Assembly: GCA_001657395.1 (NCBI GenBank)
Contig: LYSY01000009.1
Location: 62,001 to 126,000 of the forward strand
Source: Rhodospirillales bacterium BBD 1991-14
GTDB lineage: Bacteria; Pseudomonadota; Alphaproteobacteria; Kiloniellales; Kiloniellaceae
Length of the DNA stretch: 64,000 nucleotides
Reading direction: 5' to 3'
A model generated the notes under the pieces. That model was given only the letters and a program-made list of their open reading frames with translations, was not told the origin of the DNA and did not search any database. Each line of letters begins with the position of its first letter. Position 1 is the first letter of the stretch. Of the stretch, positions 45,503 to 54,178 are shown one piece after another. The position numbers and the translations under genes are program-made.

Positions 45503-48070
45503 TTACGACCTCATCCGTTCGTTGGTCGGATCGTAGAGCCCTTTCATTCCGACGGCGGCAACCTCGACGGGGAACTTCTGATTGAAGTACTCGATCTCGA
45601 GCTGGCGGCCTTCCTCGCAGTAGTCCTGCGGCAGGTAGCCGAGCGCGATGGTCTTCCCGATCGACGGGCCGTAGGCCAGGCTCGTCGTGTAGGAGCGCCG
45701 GCCGAGGGAGTCGATCAGCACGTCGTCCGTTTTGGGATCGACGATCGGGCAGTTGCCGAGCGGGAAGCGCGTCACGCCGTCCTTGTCGACGCTGTCCGTG
45801 ACCGTGAGCGTGCAGAGCATCGCCGGCTGCTGGCTGCGCTCGCGATGCTTGAGATAGGCGGCCTTGCCGTGGAAATCGGCGGCCTTGACCTTGGGGCGGG
45901 CGAGCCCGGCCTCGACCAGGTTGTACTCGGTCAGCAGGTCGGCATTCTGCAGGCGCAGGCTCTTCTCCAGCCGGCGGCTGTTGGCGTAGGTCTCGATCCC
46001 GATCGGGGCTATGCCGACTTCGCGGAACATGTCCCAGAGCGCCAGGCCGTAGGCGAGGGGGAAGTGCAGCTCCCAGCCCTGCTCGCCGACATAGGAGATG
46101 CGGAAGCCTTTCACCGGCACGCCGCGCAGGGTGAAGTCCCGGCTGGCCGCGAAGGGGAAATTCTCGGGATCGAGGCCGGCCGGATCGTCGGCCAGCTTCT
46201 TCAGGCTCTCGCGGGCGTTCGGTCCCCAGACGCCGATGCAGCCATAGTGATCGGTGCGGTCCTCGACGAAGACCGACCATTCCTTGTCCTGGGTCATGCG
46301 GCGCAGATAGGTCATGTCGCGATGGCCGGCGTCCGCGCCGTCGATGACGCGGAAGCGGTCCTCGCCCAGGCGCAGGACCGTGAGGTCCGCAAGCACGCCC
46401 CCGGCGTCGTCGAGGAAGTTGGTATAGACGCCCTTGCCGACGGCTGTGTCGCCGGCGACCTTCGAGGAGGAGACGTACTCCATCAGCCGCTCCGCGTCGC
46501 GGCCCGAGACGTCGTAGACCGCGAAGTGGGAGAGGTTGATCATGCCGACGTTCTCGGAGAGCTCCAGGTGCTCGGCGTTGGAAACCCGCCAGAAGTGTCT
46601 GGCGTCCCATTCGTTCAGACGCTCGGGCACGCGGTTGGCGTGCTTGGCCAGCAGCGTCGCCTCGTTGGCGGCATAGCCGTGTGCCCGCTCCCAGCCGGCG
46701 ATCTCCATGAAATAGCCGCCCAGCTCCTTCTCCCGCAGATAAAAGGGGCTGCAGCGCAGGTTTCGGCCCTTGGAGTAGGGCTCCCGGTTGTGGACCGGCG
46801 GATTGTAGATCTTGAACGCCGTCTCGTAGCAGCGGTCGTAGATGAAGGGCTCGGTCTTCTGAATTGGATAATAGCGGGCGTAGTCGATGCTGTGATGATC
46901 GAACTCGGTCCGGCCGTCGGTCATCCAGTCCGCAATGAGCTTGCCCGTTCCCGGGCCGTCCTTGATCCAGACGGACACGCCGTACCACAGGCCGCGCACA
47001 TCCGGCGACTCGCCGATGGACGGCCCGCCGTCGGCGGTGACCTGCAGCAGCCCGTTGAAGGAGTGCTTCTCGTTGTAGCCGAGCTCCCCGAGGATCGGGG
47101 TCAGTTCCATCGCGCGCTCCAGGGGCTCGATGACCTGCTCCATATCGAGGTCGCGCTGGGAGGGGGAGAGGCGGGCCTCCTCCTTCTCCAGCAGGTCGCG
47201 CGGATGGACGAGGCGGGGCGCCTTTTCCTCGTAGTAGCCCCATTCGATCTGGCCGCCCTCGGTCGTCTTCGGATCCCCGGTGTCGCGCAGATAGGCCGAG
47301 TTGCCCTGGTCGCGCAGCAGCGGATAGCCGATCTCCTTGCCGGTGCCGGCGAATTCGTTGAAGGGCCCGAAGAAGGTCAGCGGATGGTCGACCGGCATGA
47401 CCGGCAGGTCCTCGCCCGCCATCGCTGCGATCAGGCGGCCCCAAAGGCCGGCGCAGACCACGACATGGTTCGTCTCGATGGTGCCGCGGGTGGTGTGCAC
47501 GCCCTTGATGCGGCCGTTCTCGATATCGAGGCCAGTGCAAGGGGTGTTGGCCAGGGTTTCCAGCTTGCCGGTTTCCTCGGCGTCGCGGATCATCTCCCCG
47601 GCGACGACCTGGGAGCGCGGGATCACCAGACCCGCATCCGGATCCCACAGCCCGCCCTGGATGACGTCTTCCTCGATCAGCGGCATCAGTTCCTTCACCT
47701 TCTTCGCCGTGATCATCTCGACCCGGTTGCCGAAGGCGCGGCCGGAGCTGACCCGGCGCTCGAGCTCGCGCATGCGTTCGTCGTCGCCCTTGCGGGCGAC
47801 CTCGATGCCGCCGATGCGCGCATAGCGGCCGCGCTTCTCGAAGAAGTCGATGCTGTACCGGGTCGTGAAGATGGTCATCTGGTCGTGCATCGTGTTGAAA
47901 CAGAAGTCCGAGGCATGACCGGTCGAGCCGATATCGGTCGGGATGCCCGACTTGTCGATCCCGATGATGTTGTCCCAGCCCCGTTCGATCAGGTGATGGG
48001 CAACGGAGGCCCCGACGATGCCGCCCTGGCCGATGATCACGACGTTCGCGCTCTTATAGACCTTTGCCAT
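45503..48070 (-). CDS. Dimethylglycine dehydrogenase-type flavoprotein (FAD + GcvT domains)
   Basis: An 855-residue two-domain protein. The N-terminal FAD oxidoreductase has GQGGIVGASVAHHL and GSTGHASDF; the His of the latter aligns with the covalent FAD histidine of vertebrate DMGDH. The C-terminal half is GcvT-like, binding tetrahydrofolate (SYVGEQGWELHFP, then EAGLARPKVKAADFHG). It demethylates dimethylglycine or sarcosine to one-carbon THF units. ATG 48070 has GGAG upstream. It is divergent from the MttB homologue. Confidence 0.88.
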   Translation of the reverse strand: MAKVYKSANVVIIGQGGIVGASVAHHLIERGWDNIIGIDKSGIPTDIGSTGHASDFCFNTMHDQMTIFTTRYSIDFFEKRGRYARIGGIEVARKGDDERMRELERRVSSGRAFGNRVEMITAKKVKELMPLIEEDVIQGGLWDPDAGLVIPRSQVVAGEMIRDAEETGKLETLANTPCTGLDIENGRIKGVHTTRGTIETNHVVVCAGLWGRLIAAMAGEDLPVMPVDHPLTFFGPFNEFAGTGKEIGYPLLRDQGNSAYLRDTGDPKTTEGGQIEWGYYEEKAPRLVHPRDLLEKEEARLSPSQRDLDMEQVIEPLERAMELTPILGELGYNEKHSFNGLLQVTADGGPSIGESPDVRGLWYGVSVWIKDGPGTGKLIADWMTDGRTEFDHHSIDYARYYPIQKTEPFIYDRCYETAFKIYNPPVHNREPYSKGRNLRCSPFYLREKELGGYFMEIAGWERAHGYAANEATLLAKHANRVPERLNEWDARHFWRVSNAEHLELSENVGMINLSHFAVYDVSGRDAERLMEYVSSSKVAGDTAVGKGVYTNFLDDAGGVLADLTVLRLGEDRFRVIDGADAGHRDMTYLRRMTQDKEWSVFVEDRTDHYGCIGVWGPNARESLKKLADDPAGLDPENFPFAASRDFTLRGVPVKGFRISYVGEQGWELHFPLAYGLALWDMFREVGIAPIGIETYANSRRLEKSLRLQNADLLTEYNLVEAGLARPKVKAADFHGKAAYLKHRERSQQPAMLCTLTVTDSVDKDGVTRFPLGNCPIVDPKTDDVLIDSLGRRSYTTSLAYGPSIGKTIALGYLPQDYCEEGRQLEIEYFNQKFPVEVAAVGMKGLYDPTNERMRS

Positions 48071-48382
48071 CAACTCCGTCTCCGTCTGGGAAGCCTATAC
48101 CGCCCCGATTGACCTCGGCGTCCGCTCCGCCTCTGCAAGGGGCCTATTCTTTCCCGAAGCCGGCCGGCTGCTCCCTGTCTGCGCGACCGCAATTGTCGTA
48201 TCTCCGACACCTTTGCCTGCTCCCCCTGACACAGGCCAGGAGCGGCGGAATTCCAGGGCTTGGGGGCGGGTCGCCGGGGCGTCAACTGGCGCATTTTCGC
48301 CCGACCCGGTCGCGCGTGCGACAGAGCGCAAAATGCGCCGATGCCGATAATCCGGCTCGTCCCAAAGGTTGAGGATCGGACC
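48071..48382. promoter_or_regulatory. Divergent promoter region of the dehydrogenase and MttB genes, with inverted repeat
   Basis: GGCGCATTTT (48288-48297) and AAAATGCGCC (48330-48339) are perfect inverted repeats 32 bp apart, centres 42 bp (four helical turns) apart. Each arm also has partial dyad symmetry (for example GCGCAAAATGCGC). This spacing suits a regulator binding two sites on one DNA face and controlling both genes. The regulator is unknown. I see no gene in this gap. Confidence 0.6.
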
Positions 48383-49969
48383 ATGGCAAGGTTGGCAGGC
48401 GGCGAGGGAATCATGCCCTCCGACGGCGGCCGGGCGCGCGGACGGCGCGGCCGGGGCGGCGGCGGTGCGGAAGCGCGGCGTGCCCTGCGCGGCAGCGGCA
48501 CCGCGGCCAAGAACCGCTATATCGAGCGCCAGATCCCGCCCTACGAGATCCTGACAGAAGAGGGTCTCGCCCTCGTGGAGCAGAACGCCGAGACGGTGCT
48601 GGAGGAGATCGGCATCGAGTTTCGCGAAGATCCCGAGGCGCTGAACCTCTGGAAGGAGGCCGGCGCCGATGTCGAAGGCGAGCGTGTGCGCTTTCCCCGC
48701 GGCCTCTGCCGCAAGCTCTGCGAGACCATCCCCTCCAGCTTCACCCAGCACGCCCGCAACCCGGAACGCTCCGTCGTCATCGGCGGCAACAACACGGTCT
48801 TCGCACCGGTCTACGGCCCGCCCTTCGTGCGCGATCTGGAGGGTGGGCGCCGCTATGCGACGATCGAGGACTTCCAGAACTTCGTGAAGCTGGCCTACAT
48901 GGCCCCGGCACTGCATCACTCCGGCGGCACGGTCTGCGAGCCGGTCGACATTCCGGTGAACAAGCGTCACCTGGATATGGTCTACGCCCACCTGCGCTAC
49001 TCCGACCTGCCCTTCATGGGCTCGGTCACGGCGCCGGAGCGGGCGGAAGACTCGGTGGCCATGGCGAAGCTCGTTTTCGGCGCGGACTTCGTCGAGAACA
49101 ACACCGTGATGATCAACCTGATCAACGCCAACTCGCCGATGACCTTCGATGCCACCATGCTCGGCGCGCTGAAGGTCTACGCCCGCCACAACCAGGCCTG
49201 CATCGTCACGCCCTTCATCCTCTCCGGCGCCATGGCCCCGGTGACGCCGGTGGGCGTGATGACGCAGACCCTGGCCGAAGCGATGGCCGGGCTTGCTTTC
49301 TCCCAGCTCGTGCGCCCCGGCGCACCGGTGGTGCTCGGCAGCTTCGCGTCCTCGATCTCCATGCAGTCGGGCGCGCCGACCTTCGGCACGCCGGAGCCGG
49401 CGCTGGTGCTCTACGGCATGGCGGCCCTGGCCCGGCGCCTGGGTGTTCCCTTCCGCTCCGGCGGCTCGCTCTGCGGCTCCAAGGTGCCCGATGCCCAGGC
49501 GGCCCACGAAAGTTCCCAGACCCTGCTGCCGACCGTGCTGGGCGGAGTGAACTTCGTTCTCCATTCCGCCGGCTGGCTGGAGGGCGGCCTGGTGTCGTCC
49601 TATGAGAAGTTCGTCATCGATGCCGATCAGCTCGGCATGATGCAGACCTTTGCCCAGGGCTATGACCTCAGCGAGAACGGCCAGGCCATGGACGCCCTGC
49701 GCGAGGTGGGGCCGGGCAGCCACTTCCTCGGCTGCGCCCACACCCAGGCCAATTTCGAGACCGCCTTCTACCGGTCGTCGATTGCCGACAACAACTCCTT
49801 CGAGCAGTGGGAGGCCGAGGGCGCGCAGGATGCCTACCAGCGCGCCAATGGGATCTATAAGAAGATGCTGGCGGACTATCAGGCCCCGGCCCTCGACCCG
49901 GCGTTGGACGAAGCGCTCCAGGCCTTCATCCGCGAGCGCAAGGATGCGATGCCCGACGCATTCTCCTAA
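48383..49969 (+). CDS. Non-pyrrolysine MttB-family methyltransferase
   Basis: A 528-residue protein of the trimethylamine methyltransferase superfamily. Family runs are RYIERQIPPYEILTEEGL, GGNNTVFAPVYGPPFVRDL and ALHHSGGTVCEPVD. No in-frame TAG occurs, so it lacks the pyrrolysine of true MttB and is like MtgB-type glycine-betaine methyltransferases. No corrinoid protein gene is nearby, which leaves the methyl acceptor unknown. The N-terminus has an odd Gly/Arg-rich stretch (about 12-40). ATG 48383 has GAGGATCGG upstream. Confidence 0.85.
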   Translation: MARLAGGEGIMPSDGGRARGRRGRGGGGAEARRALRGSGTAAKNRYIERQIPPYEILTEEGLALVEQNAETVLEEIGIEFREDPEALNLWKEAGADVEGERVRFPRGLCRKLCETIPSSFTQHARNPERSVVIGGNNTVFAPVYGPPFVRDLEGGRRYATIEDFQNFVKLAYMAPALHHSGGTVCEPVDIPVNKRHLDMVYAHLRYSDLPFMGSVTAPERAEDSVAMAKLVFGADFVENNTVMINLINANSPMTFDATMLGALKVYARHNQACIVTPFILSGAMAPVTPVGVMTQTLAEAMAGLAFSQLVRPGAPVVLGSFASSISMQSGAPTFGTPEPALVLYGMAALARRLGVPFRSGGSLCGSKVPDAQAAHESSQTLLPTVLGGVNFVLHSAGWLEGGLVSSYEKFVIDADQLGMMQTFAQGYDLSENGQAMDALREVGPGSHFLGCAHTQANFETAFYRSSIADNNSFEQWEAEGAQDAYQRANGIYKKMLADYQAPALDPALDEALQAFIRERKDAMPDAFS

Positions 49970-50622
49970 GTCAGCGTGCAGTCCGGCAGGCTGAGGCGCC
50001 GCGGGGCACCGTCCTCGTGGCTGAGCGTCAGGATGATGCCCTGCGCTGGTCCCGAAGAGAGCTTCAGGAGCCCTTGGTCCGCGAGGGCCTGCAGCGCTTC
50101 AGCCGGCGCGACGGAGTCGGGCAGCATGATCTCGACCGTTTCGATCTCGCGAAGACCCAGGGCTCTTTGCCGTGCGGACTGACGCTCTTCGGGCCACTGG
50201 TCCGGGCGCAGGTCTCCGGGCGAGCCGAAAACGAGGGGCTGCGCAAGGTCGTCGCTGAAGGCGGCGATGGGCAGCACCTTGCGCCCGCCGGGCCTGTATG
50301 GCGGGTGGTAATCCCAGGTTTCGAAGGGCAGCGGGGCCCGCGGCCCGAAGCCGCGCAAGGCGATGCCGAGCGGCGAGGCAGCGTTTTCCCGCCAGCGCGC
50401 CCGCTCCGCCAGTTGCGTGCGGGCAACCGCCGGAGAACGGGCTTCCGCTTCGTTCACCAGCCACAGCAGCTCCAGATAGGCGTTGTCGAAAACGTAGCAG
50501 ACATTGCAAGTGCCCTGCCCCGGGTGGTTGCGGCGGGCATTTATCTCAAATCCAAGAGATTCCAGGCGTTTCGGCTCCGGCCCATCGGGCGCTATGAAGA
50601 CGAAAAGGTGGTCCAGTTCCAT
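49966..50622 (-). CDS. Glyoxalase-fold (VOC-type) hypothetical protein
   Basis: A 218-residue protein with a VOC/glyoxalase-like N-terminus (MELDHLFVFIAPDGPEP and NVCYVFDNAYLELLWLVNEAEA). Family members bind metal for varied lyase or dioxygenase reactions; no specific substrate is evident. Its stop overlaps the MttB gene stop by 4 bp (convergent). ATG 50622 is used; a TTG 15 bases earlier is possible. Confidence 0.72.
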   Translation of the reverse strand: MELDHLFVFIAPDGPEPKRLESLGFEINARRNHPGQGTCNVCYVFDNAYLELLWLVNEAEARSPAVARTQLAERARWRENAASPLGIALRGFGPRAPLPFETWDYHPPYRPGGRKVLPIAAFSDDLAQPLVFGSPGDLRPDQWPEERQSARQRALGLREIETVEIMLPDSVAPAEALQALADQGLLKLSSGPAQGIILTLSHEDGAPRRLSLPDCTLT

Positions 50623-50813
50623 GCGGTTTCCGTACAAGGGAGGATAGCTGGCCAGGCAGGCCGGGGTGCACCAGGAACGGTGCCGTTCTGCCTGCGCCCG
50701 GGCATCGTTGGCGCAAGGCGGGCTCCCGATAGCCTTAACCCTTCGCTAACCACGATTCAATTCGGCCGGGCAGATCTGGTGACGCTCGGCCGAACCAGGA
50801 GTGAGGATGGGTC

Positions 50814-51425
50814 ATGCTCATCGCCTTTGAAGCGCGAGACAAAGACGTGATCGAGTCGCAGAGGCGCGACCTGCAGTACCTCTGCACGCAGTCTGCGGCT
50901 GCGGCGCGGCAGCCCTGCGGCGCTTGCGGTGCGGCCGCACAAAACGGTGGCGCCTGCGGCTGCGGACTGGACTGGTCGCAGTTGGCCCGCCAACTCTCCT
51001 CCGACCCCGAGCGCTTTCCCATCGAAGCGTGCATTCTGCCCCTGGTCTTTGCGCTCTCCGAGCTGCCGGCCATCGCACCCTGCTGGTCCTGCGAGGGCCA
51101 TCTCGATACGGAGGGGCGGCTGCACCGTCTGCCCAGCGTCTGGTTCACCTGCCACGCGCTGGCTTACCCGAGCCTGCTTGCCGAGGCGCTGTCGGCGCTG
51201 TCGGCGAAGCGCGTCCTGAAGCACAACTGGCAGATTGCGGCTGTGCACTGCGGTTCGGCGCTGGAGCCGGTTTTCGCGATCGAGCCGCGGGTTGGCGGTA
51301 CGGACGCCAGCTTGGATGCACTCCATGCCGACATCCAGGCCCTGTCTGCAAAGCTGAGAGACCGGCTCCAGGTTCTGGCTGCAGCGCATATCGCCCGCCT
51401 CGACGCCCGCTTGCTGGCGGCCTAA
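50814..51425 (+). CDS. Conserved-looking cysteine-rich hypothetical protein
   Basis: A 203-residue cytosolic protein. The N-terminal part has a CGAC and a CGCG motif in a Gly/Ala-rich stretch (about 35-51), followed by APCWSCEGH (about 88-96) and VWFTCHALAYPS. Four Cys pairs suggest a metal site. A helical C-terminus (about 160-203) ends the protein. I do not recognise a family. An AGGAGTGAGGA run precedes the ATG. It ends 1 bp from the convergent secreted gene. Confidence 0.65.
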   Translation: MLIAFEARDKDVIESQRRDLQYLCTQSAAAARQPCGACGAAAQNGGACGCGLDWSQLARQLSSDPERFPIEACILPLVFALSELPAIAPCWSCEGHLDTEGRLHRLPSVWFTCHALAYPSLLAEALSALSAKRVLKHNWQIAAVHCGSALEPVFAIEPRVGGTDASLDALHADIQALSAKLRDRLQVLAAAHIARLDARLLAA

Positions 51426-51426
51426 C

Positions 51427-51813
51427 TCAAAAGCCCATCTGGCGGCCGTCGGTCATGGTGAAGGGGGAGCGGTAGTCGTCGCCGGGCGTGACCCAGTAGT
51501 AGGTCGTGCCGTCCGTCTCGACGTCGTAGCAGGCCCAGCCGCCGCGCCGCCACCAGGAGCAGTACTGGTTCTTAGCCGCGTCGACCTTCCATTTTCCCTC
51601 GTCGGGTGCACCGCCCTTTTCCAGATAGACGGTTGCCCCCGAGGCCTCGAAGTACTGGCGGGTCTCGGTCCCGCGCCAGTTGCCCAGCGCCGTGCGGTCC
51701 TCCAGCAAGGTCTGGATCTCCGCAGCCGTCAATTTCTCGTCGGCATGACCGCCCGCCGGTGACTGCAGGAGAGCGGACAAGCCGATCATCACGGCAAAGG
51801 CGAGGCGATACAT
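51427..51813 (-). CDS. Small secreted hypothetical protein
   Basis: A 128-residue protein with a signal peptide (about 1-24, ending GGHADE). The mature part contains LTAAEIQTLLEDRTALG and the aromatic-rich YCSWWRRGGWACYDVETDG. It resembles small periplasmic DUF995-type proteins in shape, but I cannot assign it firmly. GGAGGAG lies 6 bases before ATG 51813. Confidence 0.75.
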   Translation of the reverse strand: MYRLAFAVMIGLSALLQSPAGGHADEKLTAAEIQTLLEDRTALGNWRGTETRQYFEASGATVYLEKGGAPDEGKWKVDAAKNQYCSWWRRGGWACYDVETDGTTYYWVTPGDDYRSPFTMTDGRQMGF

Positions 51814-52170
51814 TGGGTGACTCCTCCACGGGTTCGGAAAAGCATAGGCCTGTGGGCGTTGGGAGAGAAGCGGTCCCGCAGTTTTCCCTCCCGTGAAACG
51901 CTGCGCACACAGTTGAAGAACGAATGAAACGCGTTTCTTACAAATGTCCATTGATCGCGGTTGGGACCTCGGTCACACTACAGCCAAAAGCACCTAAAGC
52001 TGTCTCGGTGTGAGTCGGCCCGTTCCGCGGAGGGAGTCAGGTCAAGCCCCTCCGCCCTTGCTTTTCGCGCTTTGCGTCGACCCGACATCGTGACGTCCGG
52101 ACTCTTCTTCAGGGTCCGGAAGGGCAGGTCCAGGCCCGACAGAGGCCGGCAATTGGGAGGAACGACGCCA
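51814..52170. promoter_or_regulatory. 357-bp divergent region before acoA
   Basis: GAAACGCGTTTC (51926-51937) is a perfect 12-bp palindrome with a central CG, a form seen in LacI-type operators. TCCGGAC (52096-52102) and GTCCGGA (52114-52120) form a 7-bp hairpin in the likely acoA leader. No sigma-54 promoter of the usual TGGC-N-TGC type, which often serves aco operons, was found. No gene recognised. Confidence 0.45.
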
Positions 52171-53139
52171 ATGCTTCAATTGAGCAAAGAAGATCTCGTC
52201 AAGGCGTACACGCAGATGCGCACGATCCGCGATTTCGAGGAACGGGTGCATGAGGAGTTTGCCGGCGGCGGCATTCCGGGCTTCGTCCACCTCTATGCGG
52301 GAGAGGAAGCCTCGGCCGTCGGAGTCTGCATGAACCTGAACGACCGGGACAATATCGCCTCGACCCACCGCGGGCACGGCCACTGCATCGCCAAGGGCTG
52401 CGACGTGAAGGGCATGATGCAGGAGATCTACGGACGCCGGGGCGGCCTCTGCGGCGGCAAGGGCGGCTCCATGCACATCGCCGACCTTTCCAAGGGCATG
52501 ATGGGGGCCAACGGCATCGTCGGCGGCGGGCCGCCGCTGATCTGCGGCGCCGCGCTCAGCGCCAAGACCCTGGGCACCGGCGGCGTGGCGGTCGCCTTCG
52601 TCGGCGACGGCGGCTCCAACCAGGGCACCACGCTGGAATCCTACAATCTGGCCAAAGTCTGGAACCTGCCGGCGATCTTCGTTGTGGAGGACAATGGCTA
52701 TGCCGAGTCCACCGCTTCGGCCTGGTCGGTTGCCGGCAGCCAGATCAAGCGGGCCGAAGCCTTTGGCATGGAGGGCTACGAAGTCGACGGCCACGACTTC
52801 TTCGCCGTCTACGAGGCGGCGCGCGACGTCATCGCCAAAGCGCGCGACGGCGGCGGGCCCAGCCTGCTGCATGTGAAGCTCAACCGCTATTTCGGCCACT
52901 TCGAGGGCGACGCCATGACCTATCGCGGCGACGGCGAGGTGGATGCCCTGCGGCAGAGCCGGGACAGCCTGCAGATCTTCCGTCAGCGGGTGTCGGAAAC
53001 CGGCCTGCTGGAGCCGGCGGAGATGGACGAGATCGACCGCTCGGTTTCGGGTCTCGTCGACGAGGCGGTCAGCGAGTCGGAGGCCGCGCCGCCGCCGACC
53101 CGCGACGATCTCACCACCGACGTCTACGTCTCTTACTGA
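52171..53139 (+). CDS. acoA: Acetoin dehydrogenase E1 alpha subunit (TPP-dependent)
   Basis: A 322-residue thiamine-diphosphate enzyme subunit. The E1-alpha hallmarks are STHRGHGHCIAKG near 70 and the TPP motif FVGDGGSNQGTTLESYN near 145. With AcoB and AcoC it splits acetoin to acetaldehyde and acetyl-CoA. A pyruvate-type dehydrogenase is possible but the AcoC-like E2 next door favours acetoin. GGGAGGA precedes ATG 52171. Confidence 0.88.
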   Translation: MLQLSKEDLVKAYTQMRTIRDFEERVHEEFAGGGIPGFVHLYAGEEASAVGVCMNLNDRDNIASTHRGHGHCIAKGCDVKGMMQEIYGRRGGLCGGKGGSMHIADLSKGMMGANGIVGGGPPLICGAALSAKTLGTGGVAVAFVGDGGSNQGTTLESYNLAKVWNLPAIFVVEDNGYAESTASAWSVAGSQIKRAEAFGMEGYEVDGHDFFAVYEAARDVIAKARDGGGPSLLHVKLNRYFGHFEGDAMTYRGDGEVDALRQSRDSLQIFRQRVSETGLLEPAEMDEIDRSVSGLVDEAVSESEAAPPPTRDDLTTDVYVSY

Positions 53140-53151
53140 GGGGAGGGTGCG

Positions 53152-54165
53152 ATGCCGAAAAAATCCTTTCGCCAGGCGATCAACGAGGCCCTGGCCATGG
53201 AGATGCGCCGCGACCCAACGGTGGTGCTGATGGGCGAGGACGTGGCTGGCGGGGCCGGAGCGGCCGGCGAAGACGATGCCTGGGGCGGCCCGCTGGGCGT
53301 CACCAAAGGGCTGATGCCGGAGTTCGGGCGCGACCGCATCCTCGATACGCCGATCAGCGAGAGCGCCTTTATCGGCGCGGCGGCGGGGGCCGCCGCTACG
53401 GGACTGCGCCCCGTCGCGGAGCTCATGTTCGTCGACTTCATGGGGGTCTGCCTCGACCAGATCTACAATCAGGCCGGCAAGTTCCGCTACATGTTCGGCG
53501 GCAAGGCGGTGACGCCCATGGTGGTGCGCACCATGTACGGCGCCGGCTTTCGCGCCGCCAGCCAGCACAGCCAGTGCCTCTATCCCGTCTTCACCCACAT
53601 GCCGGGCCTGAAGGTCGCGATTCCCTCCTCGCCTTACGAGGCCAAGGGCCTGCTGATCCAGGCGATCCGCGACGACGACCCGGTGATCTTCTTCGAGCAC
53701 AAGGTGATGTACGACGACGAGGAGGAGGTGCCCGACGAGGCCTACACCATCCCCTTCGGCGAGGCCAACCTGACCCGCGAGGGCGACGACGTGACCATCG
53801 TCGCGCTCGGCCGCATGGTTCAGTTCGCCAACCAGGTGGCCGACAAGCTGGAGGGCGAGGGCATCACCTGCACCGTGGTCGACCCGCGCACCACCTCGCC
53901 GATGGACGAGGATACCATCCTGGAGTGTGTGGAGGAGACAGGGCGGCTGGTCATCGTCGATGAGGCCAGCCCGCGCTGCAACATTGCCACCGACGTTTCG
54001 GCCCTGGTCTCCGAGCGCGCCTTCGGGGCCCTGAAGGCGCCGATCCGCATGGTGACGCCGCCCCACACGCCGGTGCCCTTTGCGGCCGAACTGGAAGATC
54101 TTTACATCCCCAACCCGGAGCGCATCGAAGAAGCCGTGCGCAGCGTCATGGGACATCAGGCATGA
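53152..54165 (+). CDS. acoB: Acetoin dehydrogenase E1 beta subunit
   Basis: A 337-residue E1-beta subunit: VLMGEDVAGGAGAAGEDDAW near 25, RILDTPISESAFIGAAAGAA and the C-terminal transketolase domain with VDEASPRCNIATD. It pairs with AcoA to form the E1 heterotetramer. GAGGGGAGGG precedes the start and the E2 gene follows 13 bp later. Confidence 0.9.
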   Translation: MPKKSFRQAINEALAMEMRRDPTVVLMGEDVAGGAGAAGEDDAWGGPLGVTKGLMPEFGRDRILDTPISESAFIGAAAGAAATGLRPVAELMFVDFMGVCLDQIYNQAGKFRYMFGGKAVTPMVVRTMYGAGFRAASQHSQCLYPVFTHMPGLKVAIPSSPYEAKGLLIQAIRDDDPVIFFEHKVMYDDEEEVPDEAYTIPFGEANLTREGDDVTIVALGRMVQFANQVADKLEGEGITCTVVDPRTTSPMDEDTILECVEETGRLVIVDEASPRCNIATDVSALVSERAFGALKAPIRMVTPPHTPVPFAAELEDLYIPNPERIEEAVRSVMGHQA

Positions 54166-54178
54166 GAGGATTCAGGTT

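Noticed and set aside
45375-47648. 757-residue open frame on the minus strand in a second frame
   Set aside because: It lies inside the dimethylglycine dehydrogenase gene and its translation is Arg/Gly-rich with no motifs, the usual out-of-frame pattern in GC-rich DNA.
48383-49969. Pyrrolysine-containing MttB
   Set aside because: The reading frame runs through without any in-frame TAG, so this is the non-pyrrolysine branch.
52042-54156. 704-residue antisense frame across acoA and acoB
   Set aside because: Antisense to clear TPP-enzyme genes; composition is His/Arg/Ala-rich without any domain.
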